A DNA stretch of 45,911 nucleotides. It comes from Acidobacteriota bacterium. GTDB lineage: Bacteria; Acidobacteriota; Terriglobia; Terriglobales; Acidobacteriaceae. The translations under genes and the position numbers were made by a program. The DNA lies in the NCBI GenBank assembly GCA_021800255.1, contig JAJYZC010000021.1, positions 1 to 45,911 on the forward strand. Direction: 5' to 3'. This document shows positions 25,160 to 34,463 of this stretch, one piece after another (the stretch's first letter is position 1; each line of letters starts with the position of its first letter). Under the pieces are notes generated by a model. The model was not told the DNA's origin. It was given only the letters and a program-made list of their open reading frames with translations, and did no database searches.

Positions 25160-25981
25160 ATGGCGGGCAAATTCGATCTCTATCTCGACAGAATGACAAA
25201 GAGCCGCCTGTGGCGCTCCATCTTCCGGAGCGGCTCCGGTGACAGTTCCCTGCACCGGGCGCAGAAGATTCAGCAGAACGTGTTTCTGCACATTCTTCCC
25301 ACCAAAGTGCGGCGGCGTATGCTGCGCCTGGACGCCACCTGGTATCTCGGTACGCTCACTCTGGGAACCTTTATGGTTCTGGTGATCACCGGGATTCTGC
25401 TGATGTTCTACTACCATCCATCCGTGCCCCAGGCCTATGCGGACATGAAAGACCTGCGCTACGTTGTCTCTGCCGGACTCTTCCTTCGCAACCTGCACCG
25501 CTGGTCAGCCCAGGCGATGGTGGCGCTGGTATTCGCGCACATGTTCCGGGTGTTTTACCGCGGTGCTTATCGGCCGCCGCGCGAATTCAACTGGGTTATC
25601 GGCGTCATCCTGCTGCTGGTGACGCTTCTGCTGAGTTATACGGGCTATCTTCTGCCCTGGGATCAGTTGGCGTTCTGGGCCATCACTGTGGGAACGAATA
25701 TCGCTAAGTATGTTCCCCTCATTGGGCCGCGAATCCGCTTTCTCTTGCTCGGCGGCCATCTGGTCAATGCCAATGCCCTGCTGCGCTTTTACGTGCTGCA
25801 CTGCGTGGTCCTCCCCCTGGCCGCGGTCCTTTTTATCGTTGTGCATTTCTGGAGAATCCGCAAAGATGGCGGCCTCTACGCGGAGCAAAGCCAGGCCGAC
25901 GGCCGCAAACCGGCCGATACGCCTTCGCTGAAGAGTGTTGAGGAGAGCGTTGCAGTTGCAGAGGCGGTGGAGAAGCGATGA
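25160..25981 (+). CDS. Cytochrome b (b6-type N-terminal subunit)
   Basis: 273 residues with four core transmembrane helices. The haem ligands are visible: H113 and H127 in the second helix, H214 and H229 in the fourth. The 14/15 spacing is that of cytochrome b6-type proteins, whereas the mitochondrial-type spacing is 14/14. The Q-site glycine-rich turn T-G-Y-L-L-P-W-D is present near 161. The remaining helices are in the next gene, so this is the split b6/subunit IV arrangement. The C-terminal ~35 residues are a charged extension of unknown use. The stop overlaps the next ATG (ATGA). Confidence 0.95.
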   Translation: MAGKFDLYLDRMTKSRLWRSIFRSGSGDSSLHRAQKIQQNVFLHILPTKVRRRMLRLDATWYLGTLTLGTFMVLVITGILLMFYYHPSVPQAYADMKDLRYVVSAGLFLRNLHRWSAQAMVALVFAHMFRVFYRGAYRPPREFNWVIGVILLLVTLLLSYTGYLLPWDQLAFWAITVGTNIAKYVPLIGPRIRFLLLGGHLVNANALLRFYVLHCVVLPLAAVLFIVVHFWRIRKDGGLYAEQSQADGRKPADTPSLKSVEESVAVAEAVEKR

Positions 25982-26682
25982 CAGACCCAAAGGATTTCAC
26001 CGTTGGAGTGGATTCGGATGCGCGCAAGGCGCCGAAACGCGTGGTCTTCGTCACGCGCAGAACCTCCGCGCAGGTGAAGAGCGTGGACGAAGAGCAGGTC
26101 CAGACCTATCCGGAGGCCTTGTTCCGGGCGGCCCTGGCGGTTGAACTGCTGGTCATTGCTCTGGTGCTGATGTCGCTTTTCTTCAATGCCCCGCTGAAAA
26201 GCATCGCCAATCCAACGGTAACTCCCAATCCCGCCAAAGCTCCCTGGTATTTTCTTGGGCTGCAGGAAACACTGCATTACTTCCCGCCGGTGGTCGCCGG
26301 CGTGCTGATTCCCGCCGTGCTGGTCATCGCGCTGGTGGTGATTCCATACTTCAACATCAACATCCGGGGAAACGGCCTTTTCCTAAAGAATCGCCGGCGC
26401 AATCTCACCATCTCCACCATTGTGGCCGCAGGTCTCTCGATCTTCCTCTGGTTCTTCGCTATGTATGATGCCTTGGCGCCGACCCTCATCATCGCTGCAT
26501 TGATGCTGCTGGCGGCCTTCAGTTCTTTGCAATCGCCGCATCCGTTCCGCCGCTATCTCGCGGCAAGACCAGCGTCCTGGTGGATTATGACATGGTTCAT
26601 CTTCGTACTCATTGTTCTCACTGCGGTGGGCACATTATTCCGTGGACCCGGTTGGTCGTGGGTCTGGCCCTGGAGGAGTTAG
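25978..26682 (+). CDS. Cytochrome bc complex subunit IV-like (C-terminal cytochrome b)
   Basis: 234 residues. The first ~45 are a charged cytoplasmic leader. The membrane part contains [15 protein letters not shown], equivalent to the P-E-W-Y quinol-site loop but with Ala-Pro in place of Pro-Glu. About five hydrophobic helices are visible, two more than the three of canonical subunit IV, so the protein is extended. It completes the split cytochrome b with the preceding gene and overlaps it by four bases. Confidence 0.9.
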   Translation: MTDPKDFTVGVDSDARKAPKRVVFVTRRTSAQVKSVDEEQVQTYPEALFRAALAVELLVIALVLMSLFFNAPLKSIANPTVTPNPAKAPWYFLGLQETLHYFPPVVAGVLIPAVLVIALVVIPYFNINIRGNGLFLKNRRRNLTISTIVAAGLSIFLWFFAMYDALAPTLIIAALMLLAAFSSLQSPHPFRRYLAARPASWWIMTWFIFVLIVLTAVGTLFRGPGWSWVWPWRS

Positions 26683-28752
26683 GTGAGAGCGCCTGAAAAA
26701 TCCCGGTTCTCCTGGCGCGCGCTGTTTCACGACCCCGTTCAGCTATTCGGCGTTGCCAGTTTCGTTTTGCTTATGGTTCTCGCCATTGCTCCGCTGAAAG
26801 ATCACTTCAGCGAGTGGCGGCGCTACCAAAAGCAGTATCTGCAGATGATCCGCAATCGCCGTGACGCCGTTACGCTGATGCGGCGCTTCCAGCCGGGTAT
26901 CCATCAGATATGGATTCCGAACGCGGGAGTTGTCGATCGCTGTGAGACCTGCCATCTCGGTCTCCAACAAGCCAGTCTTGGCGATGTGAAGACTGAGCCT
27001 TTTGGCAAACATCCGCCCATTCCTCACCAGCTTACGGAGTTCGGGTGCGTAGTCTGCCATCGCGGCCAAGGCGCCGCCACGACCGTCGCTGGCGCGCACG
27101 ACAGCACGAAAGCGCCGAATGAACCCCTTCTGCCGGCCCGGTATATGGAGGCTTCCTGCGGCCAGTGCCATCATGCGCCGCTGATGGGAACTCCGATTCT
27201 CAACCAAGGCCGTGTCCTGCTCGCCGGCTACGGGTGCCTGCGCTGTCACACCGTGAAACTTCCGGACGGCAGCACGATGACAGCCACGGACGACCCACCG
27301 CCTCTAACGCATATAGCGGAGAAGACATCCCGCGAATGGATTTATGCGTGGCTCAAGAATCCGCAGAGTTGGTCTGCAACCGCAACCATGCCTAATTTCC
27401 TGCTAAGCGACGCGGAAGCCAGAGATATCTCTGCGTTCCTCATCGCTGACAGTGCGCCTATGCCCGAGAACGGCGCATCGCCGGCGCCCGCTCAAGCAGT
27501 TCAACCTGCCGATCTGCCCGCAGCGCAGGTGACCGCAGGGCAGGCCCTGTACGGCGAGTCCTTCTGCGCCTCGTGCCACGCAATGCAGAATGAAGCAGGC
27601 AATGTGGTGGGCGGCGATCTGGCTCCGGAACTGACGGGGATTGGGAGCAAGGTGAAGCCGGAATGGCTCAAGTCCTGGCTGAGCGATCCGCATGTGTACG
27701 ATCCGGGTACCCTGATGCCTCACTTTCGATGGACCAGCCAGCAACTCACATCGCTTATGGACTTCCTCGAGAGCCAAACTAACTCTGGTTTCACGGCCAA
27801 CGTACATCTCGATCCGGCAACCCCGGAACAGATCGCGCACGGGCGCCAACTGGTAAACGAGTATGGTTGCGCCGAATGCCATGAAATACGCGGCGTCTCC
27901 AAAACAGATAATTTCGCCCCTGATTTGAGCCGCATCGGCAGCAAGCCGCTGGCGCAGATCGTGTTTGTCGCCGGCATGGCGCACACGCTGCCCGCCTATC
28001 TCTCTGCCAAAATCCAGCATCCGCGGGAGTTTGGTCCCGGACTGCGTATGCCGCAATACACCTTTACCCCCGCCCAGGTGGATGCGCTGACAACCGCCCT
28101 GCTCGCGCTGACCGATCGCAGCTTTACCATGCCACGCCAATGGCAGGTCGCGTTGCCAAAGCCTTCTAACTACCGGCCTGCCGGACGTGCAGGCGAACTC
28201 ATGGCCGACCTGAATTGCCAGACCTGCCACCGTATCAACGGCAATGGCGGAGATATGGCTCCAGATCTAAGTGCGGAGGGCAGTTCGGTGCAGCGCCAGT
28301 GGCTCTACCATTTTCTGAAAGATCCAAATACCATCCGCCCCACCCTGATTCGCCGCATGCCGAAATTCAATCTCTCAAACCGCGAACGCACTATCCTGAC
28401 TGACTACATCATGACCGTCTATCAGATCCCGCAGGTCGATCGCGATTCCATGCCGGAGAGCGGCTATCCGCCGGCGCTGGTCGAGCAGGGCAAGGAGCTC
28501 TTCTATTCGAAGTATGATTGCCAGTCATGTCACATGGTGAACCCCAATACGGATCAAGGGTATGTAGGACCCGTTCTTACATCCGTGGGTTCACGCCTGA
28601 ATGCTGCGTGGATTTACGCCTGGCTCAAGGATCCGCAGGCTCTGCGCCCGGGCACCATAGATCCCAACCGCAACATGAGCGACGCCGATGCGCGCGCCCT
28701 TACCGCCTTCCTGATGGCGCAGAAAGGCTCCGGGAAGGAGGCAAACCAATGA
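26683..28752 (+). CDS. Octaheme membrane-anchored c-type cytochrome
   Basis: 689 residues starting at GTG 26683, immediately after the preceding stop. One transmembrane helix at about 18-37 anchors it. Eight C-x-x-C-H motifs are present: CETCH, CVVCH, CGQCH, CLRCH, CASCH, CAECH, CQTCH and CQSCH. The last five are embedded in cytochrome c domains with their own downstream methionines (for example L-M-P-H-F, R-M-P-Q-Y, R-M-P-K-F). It would accept electrons from, or deliver them to, the bc-type complex at the outer face of the inner membrane and could span much of the periplasm. The stop overlaps the lipoprotein start (ATGA). Confidence 0.93.
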   Translation: MRAPEKSRFSWRALFHDPVQLFGVASFVLLMVLAIAPLKDHFSEWRRYQKQYLQMIRNRRDAVTLMRRFQPGIHQIWIPNAGVVDRCETCHLGLQQASLGDVKTEPFGKHPPIPHQLTEFGCVVCHRGQGAATTVAGAHDSTKAPNEPLLPARYMEASCGQCHHAPLMGTPILNQGRVLLAGYGCLRCHTVKLPDGSTMTATDDPPPLTHIAEKTSREWIYAWLKNPQSWSATATMPNFLLSDAEARDISAFLIADSAPMPENGASPAPAQAVQPADLPAAQVTAGQALYGESFCASCHAMQNEAGNVVGGDLAPELTGIGSKVKPEWLKSWLSDPHVYDPGTLMPHFRWTSQQLTSLMDFLESQTNSGFTANVHLDPATPEQIAHGRQLVNEYGCAECHEIRGVSKTDNFAPDLSRIGSKPLAQIVFVAGMAHTLPAYLSAKIQHPREFGPGLRMPQYTFTPAQVDALTTALLALTDRSFTMPRQWQVALPKPSNYRPAGRAGELMADLNCQTCHRINGNGGDMAPDLSAEGSSVQRQWLYHFLKDPNTIRPTLIRRMPKFNLSNRERTILTDYIMTVYQIPQVDRDSMPESGYPPALVEQGKELFYSKYDCQSCHMVNPNTDQGYVGPVLTSVGSRLNAAWIYAWLKDPQALRPGTIDPNRNMSDADARALTAFLMAQKGSGKEANQ

Positions 28753-29480
28753 CAAGATATGTGCCGGTCATGGGGATGCTGGCGCTGACGATCTTAGCCG
28801 GCTGCTCGCACCATGCAAAGCCCGCTCCCGCGCTGCACGCCTCTGCCTACGGTTCGGCTTTGGCCGTTTCCAGCGGCGATAAGCAGCTAGGGACGCCAGG
28901 AGCGCCGCTGCCGCAGCCGCTGGTAATTGAAGTGAATGACGATCAGGGCAACGGCGTGCAGGGCGCGCTGGTGAAATTCAGCGGACCTGCCGGCGTCAGC
29001 TTCAACCCAGCTGCGGCCCTGTCTGATTCCAACGGAGAGGTGAGCACCAACGTGACGGTCGGCGACAGCTCAGGGCGTTACACAGTCGAGGTGATCACCA
29101 CGGACAAGAAGGGGAAGGAAATTCCTTTGCAGGTGAACGAGCTGGCGGCTGGCTATCAAGAGATGCTCGGTTATGAGGTGCAAAAGAAATATTGCTCGCG
29201 CTGTCATGATCCCAATTCCACACCGGAACAGGTATCGAACTACGGCAATCTGGCCGTGGCGCCGCACCCTTTCGACCGGGGAAACACATTCAACAAGCTG
29301 AGCGATGCCGATCTGGCCTCGATTATTAGCCACGGAGGACCGGCTATGAACCTTTCGGCCCTCATGCCAGACTACGGCTCGACTCTCAGCAAAGCTGATA
29401 TCCGCGCAGTGATCGCCTATATCCGGCTGGTCTCAAATCCGCCCTTTCAGGCGCCGGGAATGGTCTATGCGACGCGATAG
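28749..29480 (+). CDS. Monoheme c-type cytochrome lipoprotein with Ig-like domain
   Basis: 243 residues. A lipobox L16-A-G-C19 follows a short hydrophobic signal, so Cys19 should be lipidated. Residues ~50-130 form an invasin/Big-1-like immunoglobulin domain (V-Q-G-A-L-V-K-F-S-G-P, N-V-T-V-G-D). The cytochrome domain begins at C149-S-R-C-H153 and has methionine-bearing segments near the end (G-G-P-A-M-N-L, A-L-M-P-D-Y). Likely role: a membrane-tethered relay between the octaheme cytochrome and the outer-membrane protein encoded next. Confidence 0.88.
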   Translation: MTRYVPVMGMLALTILAGCSHHAKPAPALHASAYGSALAVSSGDKQLGTPGAPLPQPLVIEVNDDQGNGVQGALVKFSGPAGVSFNPAAALSDSNGEVSTNVTVGDSSGRYTVEVITTDKKGKEIPLQVNELAAGYQEMLGYEVQKKYCSRCHDPNSTPEQVSNYGNLAVAPHPFDRGNTFNKLSDADLASIISHGGPAMNLSALMPDYGSTLSKADIRAVIAYIRLVSNPPFQAPGMVYATR

Positions 29481-29683
29481 ATACGAGTTAGTCATTGGCA
29501 GCGAGTCAGGCATTGAACGGTAACTGCGGGTTAGGACTTTGCGCCGGCGTGTTAGGCGGCGCCGGTGCTGATGATGCGCTTCTGGAGCACTGCGCGTGAG
29601 CGCGGAATAGCGCCTCGTTAGACAAGTACGGAGCGGACACTTCGGTGGCCGGAATAGTGAAGCCAGAGACAAGGAGAATTCAG

Positions 29684-31042
29684 GTGAAGAGGATAATAAG
29701 CCGGTTGATAGCCGTAATTCCAGCGCTCGTTCTGATATACCTTGCTGGGATGAGCCCGAGGCGGGCGGAAGCCGTTCCAAGTTTCGCGCGGCAGACGGGC
29801 TTGCCTTGCAGCAGTTGCCACTACACTCCTCCGGAACTCAATCCCGCTGGGCGGCTATTCAAGCTGTTGGCCTATGTGCAACGATCGAACAACACCAAAG
29901 TCGTGGTGGCGGAGGGCGGCAAGAAGAATGCAGGGCTCGATCTGCTCGAATCACTGCCTCTTTCGGTCATGCTGGAGACCTCATACACTTCGCTGAATAC
30001 TCCAGAGCCGACTCATCAAAACGGTAATTTTGAGTTTCCACAGGATATCTCCCTGTTTCTATCGGGAGCGTGGACGAGCAACGTCGGCAGCTTTCTCCAG
30101 GTCACTTACGACACTCAGAACGACCATTTCGGTATCGATAACACCGACATCCGTTACGCGAGCCAGACAAAGCTGAATGGCAAGGATCTCGTTTACGGGT
30201 TGGATTTCAATAACAATCCAACTGTGGAAGATCTTTGGAACAGCACGCCGGCATGGGGTTTTCCGTGGATAGCAAGCGATTTCGCGCCAACGCCGGCAGC
30301 CGCTCCGATCATCGACGGCCCTCTGGCGCAGGACGTTGCCGGATTTGGCGGCTACACTATGTGGGATAGTCATGTGTATCTGGATGTGGCCGCCTACACT
30401 TCAGAGCACGTGGGCAATCCGCAGCCGAATTCTGGAACTGGCTTCTCGTATAACATCCGGGGAGCAGCCCCGTACTGGCGTCTGGCCTTACAAGAGCTTA
30501 CCAATACGACGCAATACGAAATCGGAACCTACGGCATGCATATGCGCAGCAGTCCCAATACAGTTATCGGTCCTGAAGACGATTACACCGATTACGCTTT
30601 TGACACTCAAATCGACAGGACGCTGTTTCGAACCGATGTACTTTCCTTACGCGGCACTTATATCCGTGAGAATTCAGACCTGCTCGCCAGCTTGAGCCAG
30701 GGATTAGTTGCTCAAGGAGGGCACGATCTGAACACTTTCATGGCTAATACCGAATACCACATCGGCAACAAGTATACGGGAACGTTTGGGTGGTTCGATA
30801 CAAGTGGAACGGTAGATCCGACCCGGTATGCTCCCGCTCCAGTTACAGGCAGCGCCAATGGGAGCCCAAGGAGCGCGGGATATATTCTGAACTTTTCATA
30901 CTGGCCATGGCAAAACCTGCAAATCGCGCCGCAATACACCGGATATACGCGCTTCAACGGCGGTTCGACCGACTATGACGGTTCTGGCCGCAATGCCAGC
31001 GCCAATAACACAATGTATCTGGATGTGAAGTTTCTCTTTTGA
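29684..31042 (+). CDS. Cyc2-like fused monoheme cytochrome / outer-membrane beta-barrel
   Basis: 452 residues from GTG 29684, which has AAGGAG 7 bases upstream. The frame is also open to a GTG at 29645 without such a site. The signal peptide ends near A-E-A (residue 30). The mature protein starts F-A-R-Q-T-G-L-P-C-S-S-C-H-Y, with haem motif C42-S-S-C-H46, then E-L-N-P-A-G-R-L-F-K. This is the signature I associate with Cyc2 and related cytochrome-porin fusions. The remaining ~390 residues are alternating beta strands ending Y-L-D-V-K-F-L-F with a terminal Phe, typical of outer-membrane barrels. Cyc2 proteins pass electrons across the outer membrane, classically from Fe(II). The substrate here is unknown. 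Other single-haem barrel families share the N-terminal motif, so the Cyc2 label is tentative. Confidence 0.75.
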   Translation: MKRIISRLIAVIPALVLIYLAGMSPRRAEAVPSFARQTGLPCSSCHYTPPELNPAGRLFKLLAYVQRSNNTKVVVAEGGKKNAGLDLLESLPLSVMLETSYTSLNTPEPTHQNGNFEFPQDISLFLSGAWTSNVGSFLQVTYDTQNDHFGIDNTDIRYASQTKLNGKDLVYGLDFNNNPTVEDLWNSTPAWGFPWIASDFAPTPAAAPIIDGPLAQDVAGFGGYTMWDSHVYLDVAAYTSEHVGNPQPNSGTGFSYNIRGAAPYWRLALQELTNTTQYEIGTYGMHMRSSPNTVIGPEDDYTDYAFDTQIDRTLFRTDVLSLRGTYIRENSDLLASLSQGLVAQGGHDLNTFMANTEYHIGNKYTGTFGWFDTSGTVDPTRYAPAPVTGSANGSPRSAGYILNFSYWPWQNLQIAPQYTGYTRFNGGSTDYDGSGRNASANNTMYLDVKFLF

Positions 31043-31052
31043 GGAGCAAACA

Positions 31053-31084
31053 GGGCTACGCCATTTACGAAAATGCTGTAGCCC
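31053..31084. terminator. Hairpin between convergent barrel gene and iolD
   Basis: GGGCTAC at 31053-31059 pairs with GTAGCCC at 31078-31084, and an inner CATTT/AAATG extends the stem. It lies 11 bases after the barrel stop and before the end of the convergent iolD, but no T-run follows. Confidence 0.45.
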
Positions 31085-31167
31085 GGATGCTCCAGCGTGT
31101 CTCACGAACATGGAGCTTTGCCTGCCAGCGGCTCTTTTATCGCTTGCCTTCTTCTTTTTCCGGCGCC

Positions 31168-33030
31168 TTACAAATGACGGCGCTCACTGGATCGCGCCTC
31201 CTCATAGCGGGCGCGCGCTGTGCGCACCGTCTCCATCTCCGAAACTTCGGCTATCGGAACGTCCCACCACGACTCGTACCCCGGCACGCTCACTGCCGGG
31301 TCCGTCTCCACGACGATGACCGTGGTGCGGTCTAGCCGCTTGGCTTGTTCGAGCGCCTGCTTCAATTCGCCGATGGTGCCGGCTCGCAATGCATGTGCGC
31401 CCAGGCTGCGCGCGTTGGCGGCGAAGTCCACGTTCAGCCACTCGCCATCCAACTGCCCGGAGGCGTGATTGCGTGCGCGATAACTGGTGCCGAAGCCGCC
31501 CTGGCCTAGCGAGCGACTCAGACTGTCGATGCTGCCGTAACCGTGGTTATCCACCAGCACGACAACAATCTTGATGCCCTCCTGTATGGAGGTCACGATT
31601 TCGGAAGGCATCATCAGGTACGTGCCGTCGCCCAGGAAGACGTATACCTCGCGATCAGGGCCAGCGACCTTCACGCCCAGCGCGCCAGGAATCTCATAAC
31701 CCATGCAGGAGTAGCCGTATTCCATGTGATAGCCGTTGGGCGCGCGTGTGCGCCACAGCTTGTGCAGGTCGCCGGGATGGCTGCCCGCAGCGGAGACCAG
31801 CACATCGCCCGGCCCCGACGCCTCCCAGAGCGCGCCGATCACCTCGCTCTGCGCGGGGCGGCCGGGGTTGTTCAGATGCAACAGGCGGTCCGTTTCCGTC
31901 TCCCATTGCGCCTTCAAAAGCGCCGCCTCAGCGGCGTAATTGGCAGGAACGCGATACTCATTGAGCGCCTCAGTCAGCCGCTCCAGCGTCACGCGCGCAT
32001 CGGCCACCACGGGAATCGCGCTCGCCTTGTAGGCGTCGAACTCCGCCATGTTGATGTTGACCAAGCGCACATGCGGGTTCTGGAAGGCAGTGGTGGAAGC
32101 CGTGGTGAAATCGGTATAGCGGGTGCCGATCCCGATTACCACATCGGCGGCGTGCGCCAGGCGGTTCGCCGCCAGCGTTCCCGTGGCGCCGATAGCTCCC
32201 ATAGCTTGCGGATGGTCCCAGGGCAGCGATCCCTTGCCGGCTTGCGTTTCCCCAACGGGAATGCCGGTTTGGGCGGCGAACTCCCGCAACGCTTCCGCGG
32301 CTTCGCTCATCAGCACGCCGCCGCCAGCCACGATCAGCGGGCGCCGTGCGTTGCGGATGAGCTCGACCGCTCGCGCAAACGATACGCGGTCCGGTTCACC
32401 GCGCCGAATGAGCCAAACGCGCTCGCGGAAAAGCTCTTCCGGATAGTCGTATGCTTCGGCCTGCACATCCTGCGGCAGCGCCAGCGTCACGGCGCCGCAA
32501 TCGGAGGGCGAAGTAAGCACGCGCATCGCCTCCGGCAGAGCCGTAATCAACTGCTCGGGGCGGTAGATGCGATCCCAGTACCGTGACACCGGCTTGAAGC
32601 AGTCGTTGACGCCGATGTCCTCAGTGGCCGCCGACTCCAACTGCTGCAGGACCGGGGCCACGTTGCGGCGCGCAAAGATGTCGCCGGGCAGCAGGAGCAC
32701 GGGCAGCCGGTTGATCGTGGCCAGCGCCGCGCCAGTGATCATGTTGGTGGCGCCGGGGCCTATTGAGGAGGTGCAGGCAAAGGCGCGCAGCCGGTTGCTG
32801 GCTTTGGCGAATCCGGCGGCCATATGCACCCCGCTCTGCTCGTTGCGCACCGGAATGTAACGGAAATCAGGATTCTGCTGTAGCGCCTGGCCGATGCCAG
32901 CCACATTGCCGTGCCCGAAGATGCCCAGCACACCGGCGAAGAATTTATTCCGGCGTCCGTCCCGCTCGACGTACTGCTGCCTCAAAAATTGAATCAGCGC
33001 CTGGGCCATCGTCATGCGCCGCGTCGTCAT
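31168..33030 (-). CDS. iolD: 3D-(3,5/4)-trihydroxycyclohexane-1,2-dione acylhydrolase (decyclizing)
   Basis: 620 residues from the ATG at 33030 (GGGAGA upstream; frame open to 33060). A ThDP-dependent enzyme of the acetolactate-synthase fold. The N-terminal Pyr domain has the active-site glutamate region (V-R-N-E-Q-S-G-V-H-M-A). The C-terminal PP domain has G-D-G-T-Y-L-M-M and the Asn-containing D-N-H-G-Y-G-S-I. The length and the motif M-A-Q-A-L-I-Q-F-L fit IolD, which opens the ring in the myo-inositol pathway and yields 5-deoxy-glucuronate. It follows iolB by two bases, so the two enzymes act consecutively and are cotranscribed. Confidence 0.93.
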   Translation of the reverse strand: MTTRRMTMAQALIQFLRQQYVERDGRRNKFFAGVLGIFGHGNVAGIGQALQQNPDFRYIPVRNEQSGVHMAAGFAKASNRLRAFACTSSIGPGATNMITGAALATINRLPVLLLPGDIFARRNVAPVLQQLESAATEDIGVNDCFKPVSRYWDRIYRPEQLITALPEAMRVLTSPSDCGAVTLALPQDVQAEAYDYPEELFRERVWLIRRGEPDRVSFARAVELIRNARRPLIVAGGGVLMSEAAEALREFAAQTGIPVGETQAGKGSLPWDHPQAMGAIGATGTLAANRLAHAADVVIGIGTRYTDFTTASTTAFQNPHVRLVNINMAEFDAYKASAIPVVADARVTLERLTEALNEYRVPANYAAEAALLKAQWETETDRLLHLNNPGRPAQSEVIGALWEASGPGDVLVSAAGSHPGDLHKLWRTRAPNGYHMEYGYSCMGYEIPGALGVKVAGPDREVYVFLGDGTYLMMPSEIVTSIQEGIKIVVVLVDNHGYGSIDSLSRSLGQGGFGTSYRARNHASGQLDGEWLNVDFAANARSLGAHALRAGTIGELKQALEQAKRLDRTTVIVVETDPAVSVPGYESWWDVPIAEVSEMETVRTARARYEEARSSERRHL

Positions 33031-33032
33031 GC

Positions 33033-33917
33033 TCACTCTCCCCAAACTGCGTCTTCGCAACCCACTTTCCTCTTCCGGTCCTTAGTCCCTTCGTCCCGAT
33101 TTCTCTTCACTATCGGCAATCGCGGATCCTTTTCGCGCCAAGTGTTCCTCACCCAAGCCAGGGCGGGATCGTCTGAGGCAGCCAAGGATCGCGCCGAGCC
33201 GGCCAGCGCATTCAGGTAATACACGTTGTAGCCATGCGCAGCGACCACGGGATGATACCCCTCCTTCACCAGCACCAGCTCGCCATCGCGGACCGTGAGC
33301 GTTTCATCCACACGCCGGTCCGCCGTATACACCTTCTGCACGGCAAAGCCCTCCGGGCGTTCCATGCGGTAGTAGTAAATCTCTTCCAGGTCCACCTCGC
33401 CGGGCGGGTCGTGAACGTCGTGCTTGTGGGGCGGATAGCTGGACCAGTTTCCGGCCGGCGTAAACACCTCGACCACAATCAGCCGGTGCGCGGGAAACGC
33501 CGGCGGAATCATGCCGTGAATCTGCCTCGTGGCGTTGCCCCCGCCGCGGATCTCGATGCTCACCTCCTCCGGCGTTACCAGCCGTGCTGGATGCTCCTCT
33601 TCGGCCCGGCTGTAACAGAAAGCGAGCTCGCAATCGGTATCGGCTAAAACCGCGAAGGCCGTATTCAGCGGAAGATAGAGCGTGTAAGGCAAGCCGTCGA
33701 AGACCGTGGCGCGTCTTCCCATGCTCTGCCACGCGCCCCGCGTGCTGTTCACAGAACAAGTGCCGCCCAGAGCAACGATCGCCAATTCAACGTCCTTGAT
33801 TTCCGCCTCGTATTTTTGTCCTTTGGTCAATCTGCGGGTTTGAAAAGATAGATACTCATAGCCGAAGTCTTGAATACGGCCGGCGAAGATTTCCGGAGCA
33901 ACCAGCAGTTTGTTCAT
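33033..33917 (-). CDS. iolB: 5-deoxy-glucuronate isomerase
   Basis: 294 residues, double cupin of the KduI/IolB family. The metal-binding site is visible in the second cupin as P-P-H-K-H-D, then E-E-I-Y-Y-Y, and the later histidine in Y-H-P-V-V-A-A-H-G-Y. It converts the product of IolD to 2-deoxy-5-keto-gluconate in the cytoplasm. The ATG at 33917 is preceded by GGAGG. The C-terminal 20 residues are very charged and family-atypical. The remaining iol genes are not in the window. Confidence 0.92.
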   Translation of the reverse strand: MNKLLVAPEIFAGRIQDFGYEYLSFQTRRLTKGQKYEAEIKDVELAIVALGGTCSVNSTRGAWQSMGRRATVFDGLPYTLYLPLNTAFAVLADTDCELAFCYSRAEEEHPARLVTPEEVSIEIRGGGNATRQIHGMIPPAFPAHRLIVVEVFTPAGNWSSYPPHKHDVHDPPGEVDLEEIYYYRMERPEGFAVQKVYTADRRVDETLTVRDGELVLVKEGYHPVVAAHGYNVYYLNALAGSARSLAASDDPALAWVRNTWREKDPRLPIVKRNRDEGTKDRKRKVGCEDAVWGE

Positions 33918-34463
33918 CGTTTCCTCCGTGGTTAGCGAATCAATGGAAATGTTAGCCGGAAGCTATACATAGTGCGTGTTTCATAGATAGCGTATCTGGT
34001 AGGACGATTTCCTGTGGCCCGGCTTGTTGCAGGGTTCCAGACGAGCCAGAGCTATCCAAACCGCGTTTATGAAAAATGCTGCACGGTTTTTCACGTGACA
34101 TGGAATTGTACCTCTAACCCTCTGCCGCGACCAACTGGCCTGGACGAGGTCCTCTGGGGTAGAGTCGTGAGACTTGAATGGTGGGATTGGAAAAGAGAAC
34201 CTGCCCGGCTCAGAGCGGGAGAACGGGTCTCAGTCTGGAACGATACGAAGAGTGGAAGCAAACTGACGATGGGGAGTGCGTATGCCGGGAGCAGACTTAA
34301 GCGGGAGCGAGGAAGGGAAGGCCCCATCGGAAATGCCGGCCTTGAAGCCGTACCGGGGAAAACCCACTGTCCGGAATTTTAGAGAGGACGAAGGAAACAA
34401 CGGCATCATGCGAAGCCGGTTCAGCGCCATGGCTCCACTCGACACGATCCCGGCGGCCAATCA
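33918..34463. other. Gene-free stretch with a possible group II intron-like relic
   Basis: The part next to iolB should hold its promoter. From roughly 34150 to 34490 the DNA translates to K-P-Y-R-G-K-P-T-V-R-N-F-R (around 34342-34380), a phrase I recall from spurious ORFs over conserved non-coding parts of group II introns. There is no reverse transcriptase and no recognisable domain V. The identification is weak, but a foreign insertion here would explain the abrupt truncation of the adjacent PAS gene. Confidence 0.3.

Noticed and set aside
31543-32586. Long plus-strand open frame antisense to iolD
   Set aside because: IolD ThDP-enzyme motifs lie on the other strand; the His/Gly/Arg-rich translation is a shadow.
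34014-34382. Plus-strand open frame of about 120 codons after iolB
   Set aside because: There is no ribosome-binding site and the composition is Trp/Arg-rich; it overlaps the suspected intron-like relic and is probably not translated.
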